Source: Desulfocarbo indianensis
GTDB taxonomy: Bacteria > Desulfobacterota > Desulfarculia > Desulfarculales > Desulfarculaceae
DNA length: 64,000 bases
Direction: 5' to 3'
Assembly (NCBI GenBank): GCA_001184205.1
Contig: LBMP01000004.1
Span: 261,755 to 325,754 of the forward strand
In this document: positions 43,626 through 53,360 of the stretch, piece after piece
How positions within the stretch are numbered: position 1 is the first letter of the stretch
Layout of the letters: each line of letters starts with the position of its first letter
Program-made: the position numbers and the translations under genes
The notes under the pieces: model-generated
Seen by the model: the letters and a program-made list of their open reading frames with translations, nothing else
The model's database searches: none
Told to the model about the DNA's origin: nothing

Positions 43626-45047
43626 ATGAACATAATAAATAAAGAAGAAACCCAATCCGAACCGGGCGGGGCCCCCGCCCTGGCCGGCGGCAAGCCTTTC
43701 GCGGAATTCGATTTGCCCGAGCCTCTTTTGCAGGGGCTGCACGACTCGGGCTATTTCAATTGCACCCCCATCCAGGAGCAGGCCATCCCCCTGGGGTTGT
43801 CAGGCCACGACGTGGCCGGCGAGGCCCAGACCGGCACCGGCAAGACCGCGGCTTTTCTGGTGCCCATCTTCAGCCACATGCTGAAGGACGCCGATCGCCA
43901 GCCGGGCAAGCCCTGCTGCCTGGTGATAAGCCCCACCCGCGAGTTGGCCCTGCAGATAATGCAGGACGCCGAAAGCATCGGCCGACACTGCGGCTTCAGC
44001 ATGGTGGCGGTTTTCGGGGGCGTGGATTACCGCAAGCAGGCCGACGCGCTCAAGCGCGGGGTGGACATCGTGGTGGCCACGCCGGGCCGGCTCATCGACT
44101 ACGCCAAGCAGGGCGTGTTCGACCCCAAGAACATCAGCTACCTGGTGGTGGACGAGGCGGACCGGCTCTTCGACATGGGCTTTGTGCAGGACCTGCGCTG
44201 GATATTGCGCCGGCTGCCCAACTATCGCCACCGCCAGTCCATGCTGTTTTCCGCCACCCTGGGCTGGCGGGTGCTGGAGCTGACCTACGAGTTCATGAAC
44301 GTGCCCCAGAAAGTCTCGGTGCAAAAGGACACCCGCACCGTGGAGCAGGTGACCCAGGAGCTTTATCATTGCTCCAGCGGGGAGAAGTTGGGCCTGCTCC
44401 TGGGCATCCTGGGCCGCGAGGAATGGAGCCGGGTGATGGTTTTCGCCAACACCAAGTACCGGGTGGATTGGCTGGCCTTCAAGCTCCAGAAAAACGGCTA
44501 CCCCGCCGAGGGCATCTCCGGCGACATCTCGCAGAAGCGCCGCTTGCAGCTCATGGAGCAATTCAAGAAGGGCGAGCTGAAGATACTGGTGGCCACCAAC
44601 GTGGCGGCCCGCGGCCTGCACGTGGAGGACGTGAGCCACGTCATCAATTATGACGTGCCCGCCGACCCGGAGGATTACGTGCACCGGGTGGGCCGCACCG
44701 CCCGCGCCGGCGCCCTGGGCAAGGCCATAACCATCTGCTGCGATGAATACGCCACCCACCTGCCCTACGTGGAGGAATACCTGGAAGACAAGATTCCGGT
44801 GTGCTGGGCCGAGGACGAGATGTTCCGCGAGGACCAGGCCCCGGATTACCGCTCGCAGCCCCGCAAGTTCGGACCCCGTCCCGGCGGCGGGCGCAAGCCG
44901 GCCAAGGGCGGCGGCCGCGCGGGCAGGCCGCCCGCCGCGCGCAAGGCCAAGTCCCCTGGCAAGGCCGCCGGCGAGGAAAAATCCGAGGCGCCGCGCAAGC
45001 GCCGCCGCCGTTCCCGCCGCAAGCCCAAGGAAAACCAACCCGGCTAG
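43626..45047 (+). CDS. DEAD-box RNA helicase (RhlB/RhlE type)
   Basis: The 473-residue ATP-dependent RNA helicase has a Q-motif near [12 protein letters not shown], motif [21 protein letters not shown], and [10 protein letters not shown]. The C-terminal about 75 residues are rich in Lys, Arg, Pro and Gly, a likely RNA-binding tail. RNA remodelling or ribosome assembly is likely. A terminator follows. Confidence 0.93.
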   Translation: MNIINKEETQSEPGGAPALAGGKPFAEFDLPEPLLQGLHDSGYFNCTPIQEQAIPLGLSGHDVAGEAQTGTGKTAAFLVPIFSHMLKDADRQPGKPCCLVISPTRELALQIMQDAESIGRHCGFSMVAVFGGVDYRKQADALKRGVDIVVATPGRLIDYAKQGVFDPKNISYLVVDEADRLFDMGFVQDLRWILRRLPNYRHRQSMLFSATLGWRVLELTYEFMNVPQKVSVQKDTRTVEQVTQELYHCSSGEKLGLLLGILGREEWSRVMVFANTKYRVDWLAFKLQKNGYPAEGISGDISQKRRLQLMEQFKKGELKILVATNVAARGLHVEDVSHVINYDVPADPEDYVHRVGRTARAGALGKAITICCDEYATHLPYVEEYLEDKIPVCWAEDEMFREDQAPDYRSQPRKFGPRPGGGRKPAKGGGRAGRPPAARKAKSPGKAAGEEKSEAPRKRRRRSRRKPKENQPG

Positions 45048-45054
45048 CATATAA

Positions 45055-45094
45055 GCCGCGCGCCAAGCGAATACCGCTTGCGCGCGGCGGCTTT
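45055..45094 (+). terminator. terminator of the helicase gene
   Basis: A GCCGCGCG...CAAGCG stem pairs with CGCTTG...CGCGCGGC around a 5-base loop, then GGCTTTG. It begins eight bases after the helicase stop. Confidence 0.65.
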
Positions 45095-45197
45095 GTGCCC
45101 GGCCCGAAGCGGCCCGGTCTCCAGGCTTAAACCCACGCTTGCGACATATTCTTATAACGGCCCTTTCATAATTCTTAATACGCCCTAATACAGATCC

Positions 45198-45241
45198 TTG
45201 CATATTACGGTTGACAGATTATTTTTGATCGTGATATGCAA
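45198..45241 (+). promoter_or_regulatory. candidate promoter inside a perfect inverted repeat
   Basis: TTGCATAT (45198-45205) and ATATGCAA (45234-45241) flank TTGACA (45211-45216). The second arm overlaps the place of a weak -10 (ATATGC or TATGCA). This looks like a regulated promoter with an operator, in front of the AraC-type gene. Confidence 0.45.
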
Positions 45242-45305
45242 AATTGTCCCGTGCGAAAAAAGCGTAAGCTGGTCAAAAAACAGAACCTGGGGGGTTACGA
45301 TAGCT

Positions 45306-45347
45306 CCCGTGCGTCTTGAGCGACGCGCGAGGGTTTTTTTTATTTTT
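45306..45347 (+). terminator. intrinsic terminator/attenuator before the AraC-type gene
   Basis: An eight-base stem CGTGCGTC/GACGCGCG (one G-T pair) has a 6-base loop and additional CCC/GGG, followed by eight T and a further T run. It lies about 60 bases before the AraC-type start, so it may end a short RNA from the upstream promoter or attenuate the regulator. Confidence 0.75.
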
Positions 45348-45410
45348 GCCGGACGCTCCTCCCATATTCACGCGCGGTGCCAACCAAGTGCCTGCCCCAC
45401 GGTTGTATTG

Positions 45411-45869
45411 ATGCGCGTTGAACTGAACCAAGATATCGGTGAGACCGGTTTGGGGACCGTGACGGAGGCCCTTCGCATTCAAGAAGGGTCCTGTTCTCCC
45501 TTGGTGCAGCGGGCCTTACGCTATATATCCCTAAATTACAAAGAGTTATATTCCGTGCGCCAGGTAGCGGCGGAGTTGGGCCTGAGCTATCACACCCTGC
45601 GGTCGCGTTTCCGCCGGGAAGTCCGCCTCACCATGGAGGATTTTCTATCGCGCACCAGGGTGGTTCAGGCCTTGCGGCTCATGTTGAGCAGCGATCTCCT
45701 GGTAAAGGAAATCGCTTGGCAGGTTGGCTACCGCTATGAGGAACAGCTATCCCGCGCCATGAAAAAATTGCTGGGGCGAACCCCGCATGTGTTTCGCAGG
45801 CAACATCAAAACCGGCAATTGATCATGGCGGGTTTGGCTAAGGCGCGGGGGCTGAATCAATCAAATTAG
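45411..45869 (+). CDS. short AraC-type transcription regulator
   Basis: It has 152 residues from the ATG at 45411. The AraC/XylS double helix-turn-helix occupies residues about 35-135 (SVRQVAAELGLSYHTLRSRF and VKEIAWQVGYRYEEQLSRAM). There is no separate ligand-binding domain. An earlier frame extension to 45198 runs through the terminator at 45306-45347 and is not accepted. It is just ahead of the vWA/tubulin operon and a candidate controller of it. Confidence 0.7.
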   Translation: MRVELNQDIGETGLGTVTEALRIQEGSCSPLVQRALRYISLNYKELYSVRQVAAELGLSYHTLRSRFRREVRLTMEDFLSRTRVVQALRLMLSSDLLVKEIAWQVGYRYEEQLSRAMKKLLGRTPHVFRRQHQNRQLIMAGLAKARGLNQSN

Positions 45870-45944
45870 CGGGTCATTTTTTAGTGTCATTCTTGGCGAT
45901 TCATTTGAATTGACCCGGCATTTTCTTTTTCCAATGATGTATCC

Positions 45945-47276
45945 ATGGAGAAGAAAATGAATCCAGCGAAAAAAATAAAAATCGCGCTTTTGTGCGTGGC
46001 TTTGACCTTGTGCGCGACGCCCTGCCTTGCCCAGGGTTCCTGCCGCCGCGCCGTGGTGGTTTACGTGGACATCTCCGGGTCCATGTATGAGAACCAGAAC
46101 AGGGCCGAAGCGCCGTGGAGCCAGGGCAAGCGCCTGACCTTGATGGAAAACACGGTGCGCTTTTTAGAGCAGGTGCTTTTGGCCGAAGGCAGCGAGGCCA
46201 TCAAGCCCGGCGATCGCCTGGTGATCCGGGGTTTTTACAGCCTGGTCGGCTCGTTGTTAAACGCCATAGACTCCTATGATCCCAAGCGGGACGCCCCCAA
46301 AATACGGGACCTGGATCAGAAACTGGATTTTTCCGGCAATAAATCTTACGGAATCGCCGACGCCGTGCCGGAGCGCAGCAACTATAAAACAAGCAACCCG
46401 TTTTTGGCCAAACAAGACGAGACCCTTACCGACTTCACCCCGGTGGTGTTGGACATGATGGCCCAATACCAACTGACGCCGCTGGGGACCAATCCCCATG
46501 AATTCGATGAGCTGGTTTTCATCGTCCTGACCGACGGCGGTCATGACAAATCCGAAACCCTGCCTTTATTCCATAAAGAGCTGCAAAACGCGGCGGCCTT
46601 GATGAGGCCCAATCTGGACGCCGGCCGGGTGAAGGTGCTGATTTTCGGCATGGGCGACTACAGCGCCGTGCCCGAAATATACGGCGTGCGGCAGCCCTTC
46701 AAGAAATGGCTGGCGGCGGCCGATTTCCCCTTGGATCCCAGCATCGTGGGCAAGACCACCATCAATTCATATTTCGCCAAGGTGGCCAACCGCATCCAGA
46801 TCGAAAGGGCGGGCAAGGCGCAATATGACCTGAAACAAAACCAGTTGGCTATCACGGCCACCTTTCACAACCATTCCTGCCATCCCCGCAAGCTGGAGGC
46901 GGTGCGGGTGCGCCTCATGGTCCATCAGGACGGCCCCGCCACCGGCGGGCCCGAAACCGCCGGCTGCCTGGCCGAGGAAGTCATGGCCTCCGGCGTAGAG
47001 CTGCCGCCCCGCAGCTTGAAAACCCTGGAGATAAAAGGCGGGCTGAGCCAGCGGGAGGGCCTGGCGCCCGGCGCCTACGCGGTCGCCATGGTCCCCCTCA
47101 CCCAGGATGTGGGCCAGGGCGCGGAGGTCCAGCAGCGGTTCGAGGTGGCGCCTCCCGCGCCGGACAGCTCGGGTATGGGCGTGTTCGCCGTGTTTATCAC
47201 CTTGGCCATTGGGGGCGGGGTTTTGTTTTTCATGATCATGTACCAGCGCAGCCGCAGACAAAGTGGCGATTATTAG
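45945..47276 (+). CDS. exported von Willebrand factor A domain protein
   Basis: It has 443 residues. A signal peptide (1-30, LCATPCLAQ) is followed by a vWA domain with MIDAS DISGSM and a later TDGG. A beta-rich domain follows, then a C-terminal transmembrane helix (about 412-432) with a short basic tail (RSRRQSGDY). It should sit in the periplasm, anchored in the inner membrane. GGGTCA/TGACCC arms (45871-45876, 45911-45916) lie upstream and could be an operator or the AraC terminator. It is the first gene of an operon with the tubulin-like protein. Confidence 0.85.
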   Translation: MEKKMNPAKKIKIALLCVALTLCATPCLAQGSCRRAVVVYVDISGSMYENQNRAEAPWSQGKRLTLMENTVRFLEQVLLAEGSEAIKPGDRLVIRGFYSLVGSLLNAIDSYDPKRDAPKIRDLDQKLDFSGNKSYGIADAVPERSNYKTSNPFLAKQDETLTDFTPVVLDMMAQYQLTPLGTNPHEFDELVFIVLTDGGHDKSETLPLFHKELQNAAALMRPNLDAGRVKVLIFGMGDYSAVPEIYGVRQPFKKWLAAADFPLDPSIVGKTTINSYFAKVANRIQIERAGKAQYDLKQNQLAITATFHNHSCHPRKLEAVRVRLMVHQDGPATGGPETAGCLAEEVMASGVELPPRSLKTLEIKGGLSQREGLAPGAYAVAMVPLTQDVGQGAEVQQRFEVAPPAPDSSGMGVFAVFITLAIGGGVLFFMIMYQRSRRQSGDY

Positions 47277-47292
47277 CGCGAACGGGGGGATT

Positions 47293-47583
47293 ATGGAATT
47301 TTTGTCAAAAATAATGTCAACCATAGCCAAGTTTTTAGGACTTCAGTCCCTGATTCCTCTGGTGATTGGCTTGATCGTTTGGGCCATCTGCGTGGCCCTG
47401 GGGCTTTTGCTATCACGTAATGTTGGCCACACTATGGCTCGTTCTCAGTTTCGAGGCACCGCCGAGATGAGGGAGGGGCAAGTGGTGCGTAACATTAAAA
47501 ACAACGTGCGGCTCTCGTGCCCGGTGATGGGTTTTTTGGTGGGCATGGTTGTTTTCGCGCTTTGCTGGTTGGGGGGAATGTAA
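47293..47583 (+). CDS. small two-helix membrane protein of the vWA/tubulin operon
   Basis: The 96-residue protein has two hydrophobic helices (about 19-41 and 75-94) joined by a basic loop. I do not recognise a family. The start at 47293 follows GGGGGG closely. Its stop overlaps the start of the tubulin-like gene (TAATG), so it likely works with it, perhaps as a membrane anchor. Confidence 0.8.
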   Translation: MEFLSKIMSTIAKFLGLQSLIPLVIGLIVWAICVALGLLLSRNVGHTMARSQFRGTAEMREGQVVRNIKNNVRLSCPVMGFLVGMVVFALCWLGGM

Positions 47584-50500
47584 TGAGCCACGCCATAATC
47601 CAGCCCCTGCAAAAGACCCTGGTGTTGGGCTTGGGCGGCACCGGGAAAAAAATGCTTATCCAATTGAAGCGGCGTTTGCTGGAAGCGGGTTTCGCCGACA
47701 CCGCCATGCAACCGGACCTGCGCCTGCTGTGCCTGGACTTCGATCCGGCCGAGGAAGCCACCGACGCCCACTTCAACGGCACCGACGAGGTGAGGCTTTC
47801 CCCTGACGAGAGCTGCTGGCTGGACGGCGCCTTGATCCACAACCGGCTTTGCAACATGCACCAGGAGCACAACCAGGCGTTTTTCCGCGATTGGTACCCG
47901 GACCGGGAGGGCACCATCATTCAAATGGGGGCTCACCGGGCCGGAGCCGCGCAATGGCGGCCCCTGGGGCGCGTCGGCTACTTCGAACACGCCGACCGTA
48001 TCCAGGTGGTGCTGCGGCGCGCCCTCAACCGGCTATTGGAAATAAAGCTGGGCAGCATTAGCGCCGAACGGACAAAGGGAGTGGCGGTGTATATCGCCTG
48101 CTCCCTGGGCGGCGGCACCGGCGCGGGCATTTTTCTGGACGTGGCCTATTTCATGCGCACCCTGCCCGTGGACCTGATGCAGATCGGGCTGTTCCTCTTG
48201 CCCGGCATCTACGCCGAATACGATATTTCCGGCCGCCTGTTCGCCAATTCATACGCCAGCTTGAAGGAGCTGGCCGTGTTCGCCAATCAATCGCGCGAGT
48301 TTTCCACGCGCTATCCCAACGGCAGGCGCATAACCGTGCCGGAAAGGGGCCATAGCCCCTTTGACGCCATCTATCTTTACGACAATCTGATCCAGGCCGA
48401 TCAGGTGACCAGCAACCCCCAGCTCATGGCCGCGCTCATGGCGGAGAGCGTCTACTTCGACCTGGTGGAGACCCGGGTGGGGGAGATGGACAAGAGCGCC
48501 ACCACCAACACCGGCTCCCAGTCGGGCGTCCGCGACAACAGCCTGGTGGCGCAGCAGAGCGTTTTCGCCACCGCCGGCACCTTGACCTTGCTCATGCCCA
48601 GCCGCAGGCAAGTGATCGATTATTTGGGAAATATTTACGCAAGAGACTTTCTGGGCAAGGCCATCGAATACACCAAGAGGGGAAAGGCCACGGATGCCGG
48701 CGCGGAAACCGCCTTGGAACCATACGCGGCCGAGGAGTTTCCCTTCCTGGAAAAAATAATCGATGCAAAGCTTGGCGAGGCTTTGGAGTCGGTGCGGAAA
48801 TGGCCTCAGGACTATCAGAACAACGCCGCCATAGAAATGGCCACGGAACTGGTGAAGCTGCGCCATAGCAAGGATTTGGCCTTGGAGAATATTGATACTT
48901 GGCTGGCTGACTTGGTGCGGCCCCAAGCCAAGGGAGAATTCAGGTTTGCACCGCTGAACCTGCCCGACATGGACGCCAATCGGGATGATTCTCTGGCCAA
49001 TCATATTGAATCGCTCAAAGAAATGGTGGGAAATGAAGTCGCAAAGATATTAGCGGAACAAGGCGAGGAAGGGGAGGCGCGGGCCGAAGATATGCGCCTT
49101 TATTTGGTCAGCAAGGCCGAAAGCCTTCGTTCTTCGGTGCGCGGCTTGATTACCAGGCTGGAAAGCCACGTCAAGGCCGGCGGGGGACCCTATGAAAAAC
49201 TGAAAGAAGACCTGCTGGATCTTTACGGCTCTGCCCCCTGGAAAGGCCCCATGGAGCAAGTCAGCATGGCCCACTGGTGCCGCAGATTCATGGACAGGGT
49301 CAAGAGAAGCTACGATAAATACGCCAGCCAGATAAGGGTGAAAATGCTCATGGCGGCGGCGCTGGACAGCGTCTGCGGCAGCCTGGTGACGGATGGCGCC
49401 ATGTTGCGTTCGGTGTTGGTGGCGGGAGAATCCATCAATCAAACCGCGGAAAAGGGTATCAGGGAGATCAGGGACAAGCTGAAGGTGAAAACCAGCCTGG
49501 TCCTGCGTTCCTTGGCGGACGAAGGTTTCTGGAAACGCTTTGCGGAGCGGGCTGGCGGCGCATGGTCCCGCCAGGGTGCTCTGATGGGTTTCTTGCTCTT
49601 TCTGCGTTCGCAGACGGGGGAGGATACGGCCGGCGGTCTCACGACTAAGCGCATCGTGGAGCTGGCCTTGAGCTTTGGCCGGCAAAAGGTCGCCAAGCTG
49701 ATGGAGGAAAAGGGGTCGGAGCTTTTGGACCTGCATGAATACGTGGATCTGAGGCTCCGGGAAAGGGAGCTGGCCAGGGCCCGCCATGATTATCAGTTGA
49801 AGGACGTTCTGCTCAATTCCAATCAAAGCCGGCGGGCCTATGCGGCGGCGCCCACCTATTCGCCGCGTTCCTCCAAGGACCTGGGCGGCATAAACTACAA
49901 GGCCTTGGAAGGCGACGTGGGCAACGTGCTTTCCGCCACGCCGGCCGAGGTTGATACCTATGACGCCTACCGGCGTCTGGAGGATAACGAGCCGGGCAAG
50001 ATCGTGGTGCGGCATTTATCCTTGAACCATCCCGCCACCAACCTGCGCGGCATCGAGGATTATTACTATGCCTACGCCCGCTACGGCGCCAACCGCAAAC
50101 TTTTCCACGTGGACGTGAACTACGCTGACTTTCCGGATGTCATCGAGGGCAGCCAGCAGATAAAGGTCGTCACCTGCGGCAACCCGGGATGTTTCGAAGA
50201 TATTACCGACCTGCCGCGCACCACCATCGTGTGCCCCCATTGCGGGCGGCCCATAAAAAGCCGTTGCGGGAATCCCGATTGCCCGGAGAACGAACTGCAC
50301 ACCTATGACGAGATGAACAAGCCCCTGGACGCCAACGGCAACAAGCCCGACCCGGACAAGTATTGCCCGGTATGCGGGAATTATGCCCGCACCTATTGGT
50401 GGCGCTGCGACCGTCACAACGTGGATATCAGCACGGAAAGCGACTATTGCATCCATTGCCTGGAGGAATACAACCAGGACCGTGAAAAGACGGATAGAGA

Positions 50501-51266
50501 GCTGGGCGGTAAGCCCAGGCTGCGCTTCGAGGAAGTATCCAAGCGGGAGGGCGTGCAGCCCCACCGCCTGTGCCCAGGCTGCGTGCAAGATTGCCTGCCC
50601 AATCCGTTCCCGATCAAATTCCTCGACGTGTATGACGAGGTGCCGGACAACCAAGTCGACAGGGCCTGGGAAGTCTACAGCCAGGAGACGCGCAACGGCT
50701 ATTGCTCCCAGTGCGGCGCCAGGCTCTTGCCGTTTTGCCCCTATCACGAAACCCAAAAGCGGCCGCATTTCGTGCAGCGGTTCAAGCCCCAGGATCATTG
50801 CCATGAAACAACAGGGGAGAGCGGCGGTGCGCAGGCCGGGCACGGCGCGGGCCAAGGTCTTTTCTATTGCACCACCGAGCAGGAACACGCCCAAAAAGAA
50901 ATCTACGAATGCTCCTATTGCCATTTGCCGCTTAAAAAAGACGCCAAGTACTGCCCCCGCTGCAAGCGGCGCGAGATGCCGAACGGGCCGACCTACGATC
51001 CCAAGCTCGGCAAGGAGAGCCCCCGGCTTATCCAGACGCTGGAGCAAAAGCTAGAAAACCAGCGTTGGATTTGGTTTGGAATCAATGACGAAGACCTGCA
51101 GCGCCTGCGCGCCAATCTGAGCAAGCAGGAGGGGACCGCAACACAGGATGAAGCGGGAGACGAAGGAGGCTCAGGGGCCGAAGCGGGAACCGGGGCTGAA
51201 ATGACACCGGAAACCATCATGAATCAGGCCATGGAGCAGGAGGATCATGCCTCCCAACCAAGATAG
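47583..51266 (+). CDS. tubulin/FtsZ-like GTPase with many zinc ribbons
   Basis: It has 1227 residues. The N-terminal about 430 residues match the tubulin-like (Tubulin_2 / FtsZl) fold, with phosphate-binding loop LVLGLGGTGKKM at about 13-24, an acidic strand end LLCLDFDP and the tubulin signature GGGTGAG at 176-182. A helical middle follows. Residues about 864-1132 hold at least nine CxxC-type pairs (CPHC, CPVC, CIHC, CPGC, CSQC, CSYC, CPRC and two CGNPxC), an array of zinc ribbons. Known FtsZl proteins are predicted to remodel membranes and often neighbour vWA genes. It is unlike FtsZ itself. The C-terminal end overlaps the next gene by 20 bases. Confidence 0.85.
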   Translation: MSHAIIQPLQKTLVLGLGGTGKKMLIQLKRRLLEAGFADTAMQPDLRLLCLDFDPAEEATDAHFNGTDEVRLSPDESCWLDGALIHNRLCNMHQEHNQAFFRDWYPDREGTIIQMGAHRAGAAQWRPLGRVGYFEHADRIQVVLRRALNRLLEIKLGSISAERTKGVAVYIACSLGGGTGAGIFLDVAYFMRTLPVDLMQIGLFLLPGIYAEYDISGRLFANSYASLKELAVFANQSREFSTRYPNGRRITVPERGHSPFDAIYLYDNLIQADQVTSNPQLMAALMAESVYFDLVETRVGEMDKSATTNTGSQSGVRDNSLVAQQSVFATAGTLTLLMPSRRQVIDYLGNIYARDFLGKAIEYTKRGKATDAGAETALEPYAAEEFPFLEKIIDAKLGEALESVRKWPQDYQNNAAIEMATELVKLRHSKDLALENIDTWLADLVRPQAKGEFRFAPLNLPDMDANRDDSLANHIESLKEMVGNEVAKILAEQGEEGEARAEDMRLYLVSKAESLRSSVRGLITRLESHVKAGGGPYEKLKEDLLDLYGSAPWKGPMEQVSMAHWCRRFMDRVKRSYDKYASQIRVKMLMAAALDSVCGSLVTDGAMLRSVLVAGESINQTAEKGIREIRDKLKVKTSLVLRSLADEGFWKRFAERAGGAWSRQGALMGFLLFLRSQTGEDTAGGLTTKRIVELALSFGRQKVAKLMEEKGSELLDLHEYVDLRLRERELARARHDYQLKDVLLNSNQSRRAYAAAPTYSPRSSKDLGGINYKALEGDVGNVLSATPAEVDTYDAYRRLEDNEPGKIVVRHLSLNHPATNLRGIEDYYYAYARYGANRKLFHVDVNYADFPDVIEGSQQIKVVTCGNPGCFEDITDLPRTTIVCPHCGRPIKSRCGNPDCPENELHTYDEMNKPLDANGNKPDPDKYCPVCGNYARTYWWRCDRHNVDISTESDYCIHCLEEYNQDREKTDRELGGKPRLRFEEVSKREGVQPHRLCPGCVQDCLPNPFPIKFLDVYDEVPDNQVDRAWEVYSQETRNGYCSQCGARLLPFCPYHETQKRPHFVQRFKPQDHCHETTGESGGAQAGHGAGQGLFYCTTEQEHAQKEIYECSYCHLPLKKDAKYCPRCKRREMPNGPTYDPKLGKESPRLIQTLEQKLENQRWIWFGINDEDLQRLRANLSKQEGTATQDEAGDEGGSGAEAGTGAEMTPETIMNQAMEQEDHASQPR

Positions 51267-51735
51267 CGACTGGCTGAAAAAGACCATAGCCGATCTCATC
51301 GCGGATGTGGTGTTGCCCGGCGAGATCATGCAGCGGGTGAAGCAATCGCTGGAGGTAAAGCCCAATCCGGAGATACTGGATCTGGCCTTGGCAAGAGCCA
51401 AGGAAAGGGTGAGGGAGGTGGTGCTGCGTATTCCGCAGCTCAACACCCAATCCTTTTTCCTCAGAGTGCCTGGGCCGGAATTCCTGGAATTCGTTTTGGT
51501 TAGCGAATACATCCTTATGAATTCCGTGGAGGGCGAGCAGGGCAGCCTTCGCTATCTTCAGGCGGACAATGAGCCCGTGGACAATACCTTGGCCAATTGC
51601 CTGCACGCCTTGGGATTCCACGAACCGGAAGATTTGGAGCCGTACCATCAGGCGGTGCGCGAGCGTTTGCGGGACGGCGAAACAGTTTGGGGCCGGATGG
51701 TAGACAGTTTAAAGCATTATCCAAAGGGGAAGTAG
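51247..51735 (+). CDS. unknown protein of the vWA/tubulin operon (162 residues)
   Basis: It is a soluble, mainly helical, acidic protein without a recognised motif. It starts MPPNQDSDWLKKTIADLI, and the gene overlaps the tubulin-like gene by 20 bases, implying coupled translation. There is no Cys cluster and no hydrophobic segment. It is probably a partner of the GTPase. Confidence 0.75.
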   Translation: MPPNQDSDWLKKTIADLIADVVLPGEIMQRVKQSLEVKPNPEILDLALARAKERVREVVLRIPQLNTQSFFLRVPGPEFLEFVLVSEYILMNSVEGEQGSLRYLQADNEPVDNTLANCLHALGFHEPEDLEPYHQAVRERLRDGETVWGRMVDSLKHYPKGK

Positions 51736-51736
51736 C

Positions 51737-52051
51737 TTGGATGCTAACTTGTCAAAGATAAGAAAAGATGTGGAGGCGCTTTTAACCATAGGCGTGCAAA
51801 AAGTGTCCAGGAATATTATGCAAGACGCGCGAAGCGGAAAGCCGGAAGATTGGCGCCTTTTGGGGCGATGCGCGGGCAGGTTGCGAAAAAGATTGCGCGA
51901 CATGTTCGATAAGATTCAGGACGCCGAGGAATTGCGCCAGGCGGCGGTTATCCACCTTCAGGAGTCGTTTCTGGAAACGCAAGTAAAGGCGGCCTATCTG
52001 TTCGAGCGGGCCCATTCCGCCAAACAGATTAAGACAAAGATGATGGATTGA
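51737..52051 (+). CDS. small helical protein of the vWA/tubulin operon (104 residues)
   Basis: The soluble, basic helical protein begins MDANLSKIRKDVEALL and has a coiled-coil-like middle. The start is a TTG at 51737, placed seven bases after AAGGGGA and one base after the previous stop. The family is unknown. Confidence 0.65.
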   Translation: MDANLSKIRKDVEALLTIGVQKVSRNIMQDARSGKPEDWRLLGRCAGRLRKRLRDMFDKIQDAEELRQAAVIHLQESFLETQVKAAYLFERAHSAKQIKTKMMD

Positions 52052-52114
52052 TCTTGCGTATAACGCGGATAAACAGATGATTCGCGCGAATGACTAGGGG
52101 GGTGGCGTGATCGG

Positions 52115-53329
52115 ATGAACGGCCAAGGCGAAAATATAAACGAGGCGCAAGCGCTCTCCCATGAAGAAGCTTTGTTGGCGCGAGTTAAACAAGCCTTGCG
52201 CAATTTAGAGGATGAACTCGGGTTTCCAGAAGCCGATCATTTGGAAGCATCCATCGGCCGGGAGGATTGGGACAGTGCGAAAAAGGTCGCTGAGCTATGG
52301 AGCCGATTGAATAAATTGCATGACGGCGGAGCAAGGGAGCCGGAGACGCCCAAGGCTTGGTTTTTGGAAGCGGCGGGATTGCTGCTGGCGGATTTGGCTT
52401 CCATGGTGCGTGACCAGGAGCAGGCCGCGCTGTGGGACCTGGCAAGCCTGCAAACCAGGCTGGAATACTTTTACCGCCAACAGTGTCAGCCGATCCAGGC
52501 CCAAAAAAGCGCGGCCGCCAAGACCCAAATCAGCAAGGAAGCGCTGGATGAAAAAAGGCAGCGAACAGCCAAGCGGTGGCGCAGCGAGTTGCTTCCGCCC
52601 GCTTTGGGTTGGGTTTTCAACGCCGCCGGCCACAACCTGACGATGCAATACTGCAAGGAGTTGGCGGAGTACCAGGGGCATAAGGTTTTGATCGGAGCCA
52701 GGCTGAATGGAGAGGGGAAAGAGCTGGTTAATAAGGTGATGGAGGCGCTTCCGGAAGTTGACGACGCTCTGAATAATCGCTTCGAGCAAGTGTTCGATGA
52801 AGTCAACTATGAGCGCTGGGAATACCTCAAGCCGGATCAAGAAGAAGTCATTCTATATATCAAGGCGCGTCTGCACTCGCGCGGCATGGCGCTAAGCTGC
52901 GGAATTGCAGAAACAACCGAGGATGCCGAGGGTAGCGTTGCCGAGAGATTCGTGACGGCGTTCAAGGCGTTGGTAGCGGACGGCATGACCAGAAGGATGG
53001 CGAGAAATCTTAATTTGCTTGAGGAAAAGCTGAAAAACGGCGATGGCTCGTATTTAATCAGGGCGGTTCATGAGTTGGGCAGCAAGGCCGAGGGCAATTA
53101 CCTGAATGAGCTGCTGCAGGTTTTGGCAATGGCCAAGCCTCATGAAAGCGCCAGCGCTGTTGATGAATTGAATGAAGAATTGCAAAAAGTGTTTTCGGAA
53201 ATGGTTAAAGACAGCGGCAAGTCAGTGGAAGAAGTAGAAGAATTACTGGATAAAAGCTATCAGGCAGGCGAACTGGAAGAAAAAGAAGTGGCGCTAGCAA
53301 AAGGTTTATTGACGAAAAGCCAAAGATAA
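52115..53329 (+). CDS. helical protein of unknown function (404 residues)
   Basis: The soluble, strongly helical, charged protein (MNGQGENINEAQALSHEEA at the start, EEVEELLDKSYQAGELEEKE near the end) probably has coiled coils and no recognised domain. AGGGGGGTGG precedes the ATG. It is the last GC-rich gene before the AT-rich pair, so it is probably the end of the vWA/tubulin operon. Confidence 0.75.
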   Translation: MNGQGENINEAQALSHEEALLARVKQALRNLEDELGFPEADHLEASIGREDWDSAKKVAELWSRLNKLHDGGAREPETPKAWFLEAAGLLLADLASMVRDQEQAALWDLASLQTRLEYFYRQQCQPIQAQKSAAAKTQISKEALDEKRQRTAKRWRSELLPPALGWVFNAAGHNLTMQYCKELAEYQGHKVLIGARLNGEGKELVNKVMEALPEVDDALNNRFEQVFDEVNYERWEYLKPDQEEVILYIKARLHSRGMALSCGIAETTEDAEGSVAERFVTAFKALVADGMTRRMARNLNLLEEKLKNGDGSYLIRAVHELGSKAEGNYLNELLQVLAMAKPHESASAVDELNEELQKVFSEMVKDSGKSVEEVEELLDKSYQAGELEEKEVALAKGLLTKSQR

Positions 53330-53360
53330 TCATGTGACTCAATCAAGCATTGTCTGAATC

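Noticed and set aside
45198-45410. 71-residue N-terminal extension of the AraC-type protein
   Set aside because: It would be translated across the promoter repeat and the intrinsic terminator at 45306-45347, and has no recognisable domain.
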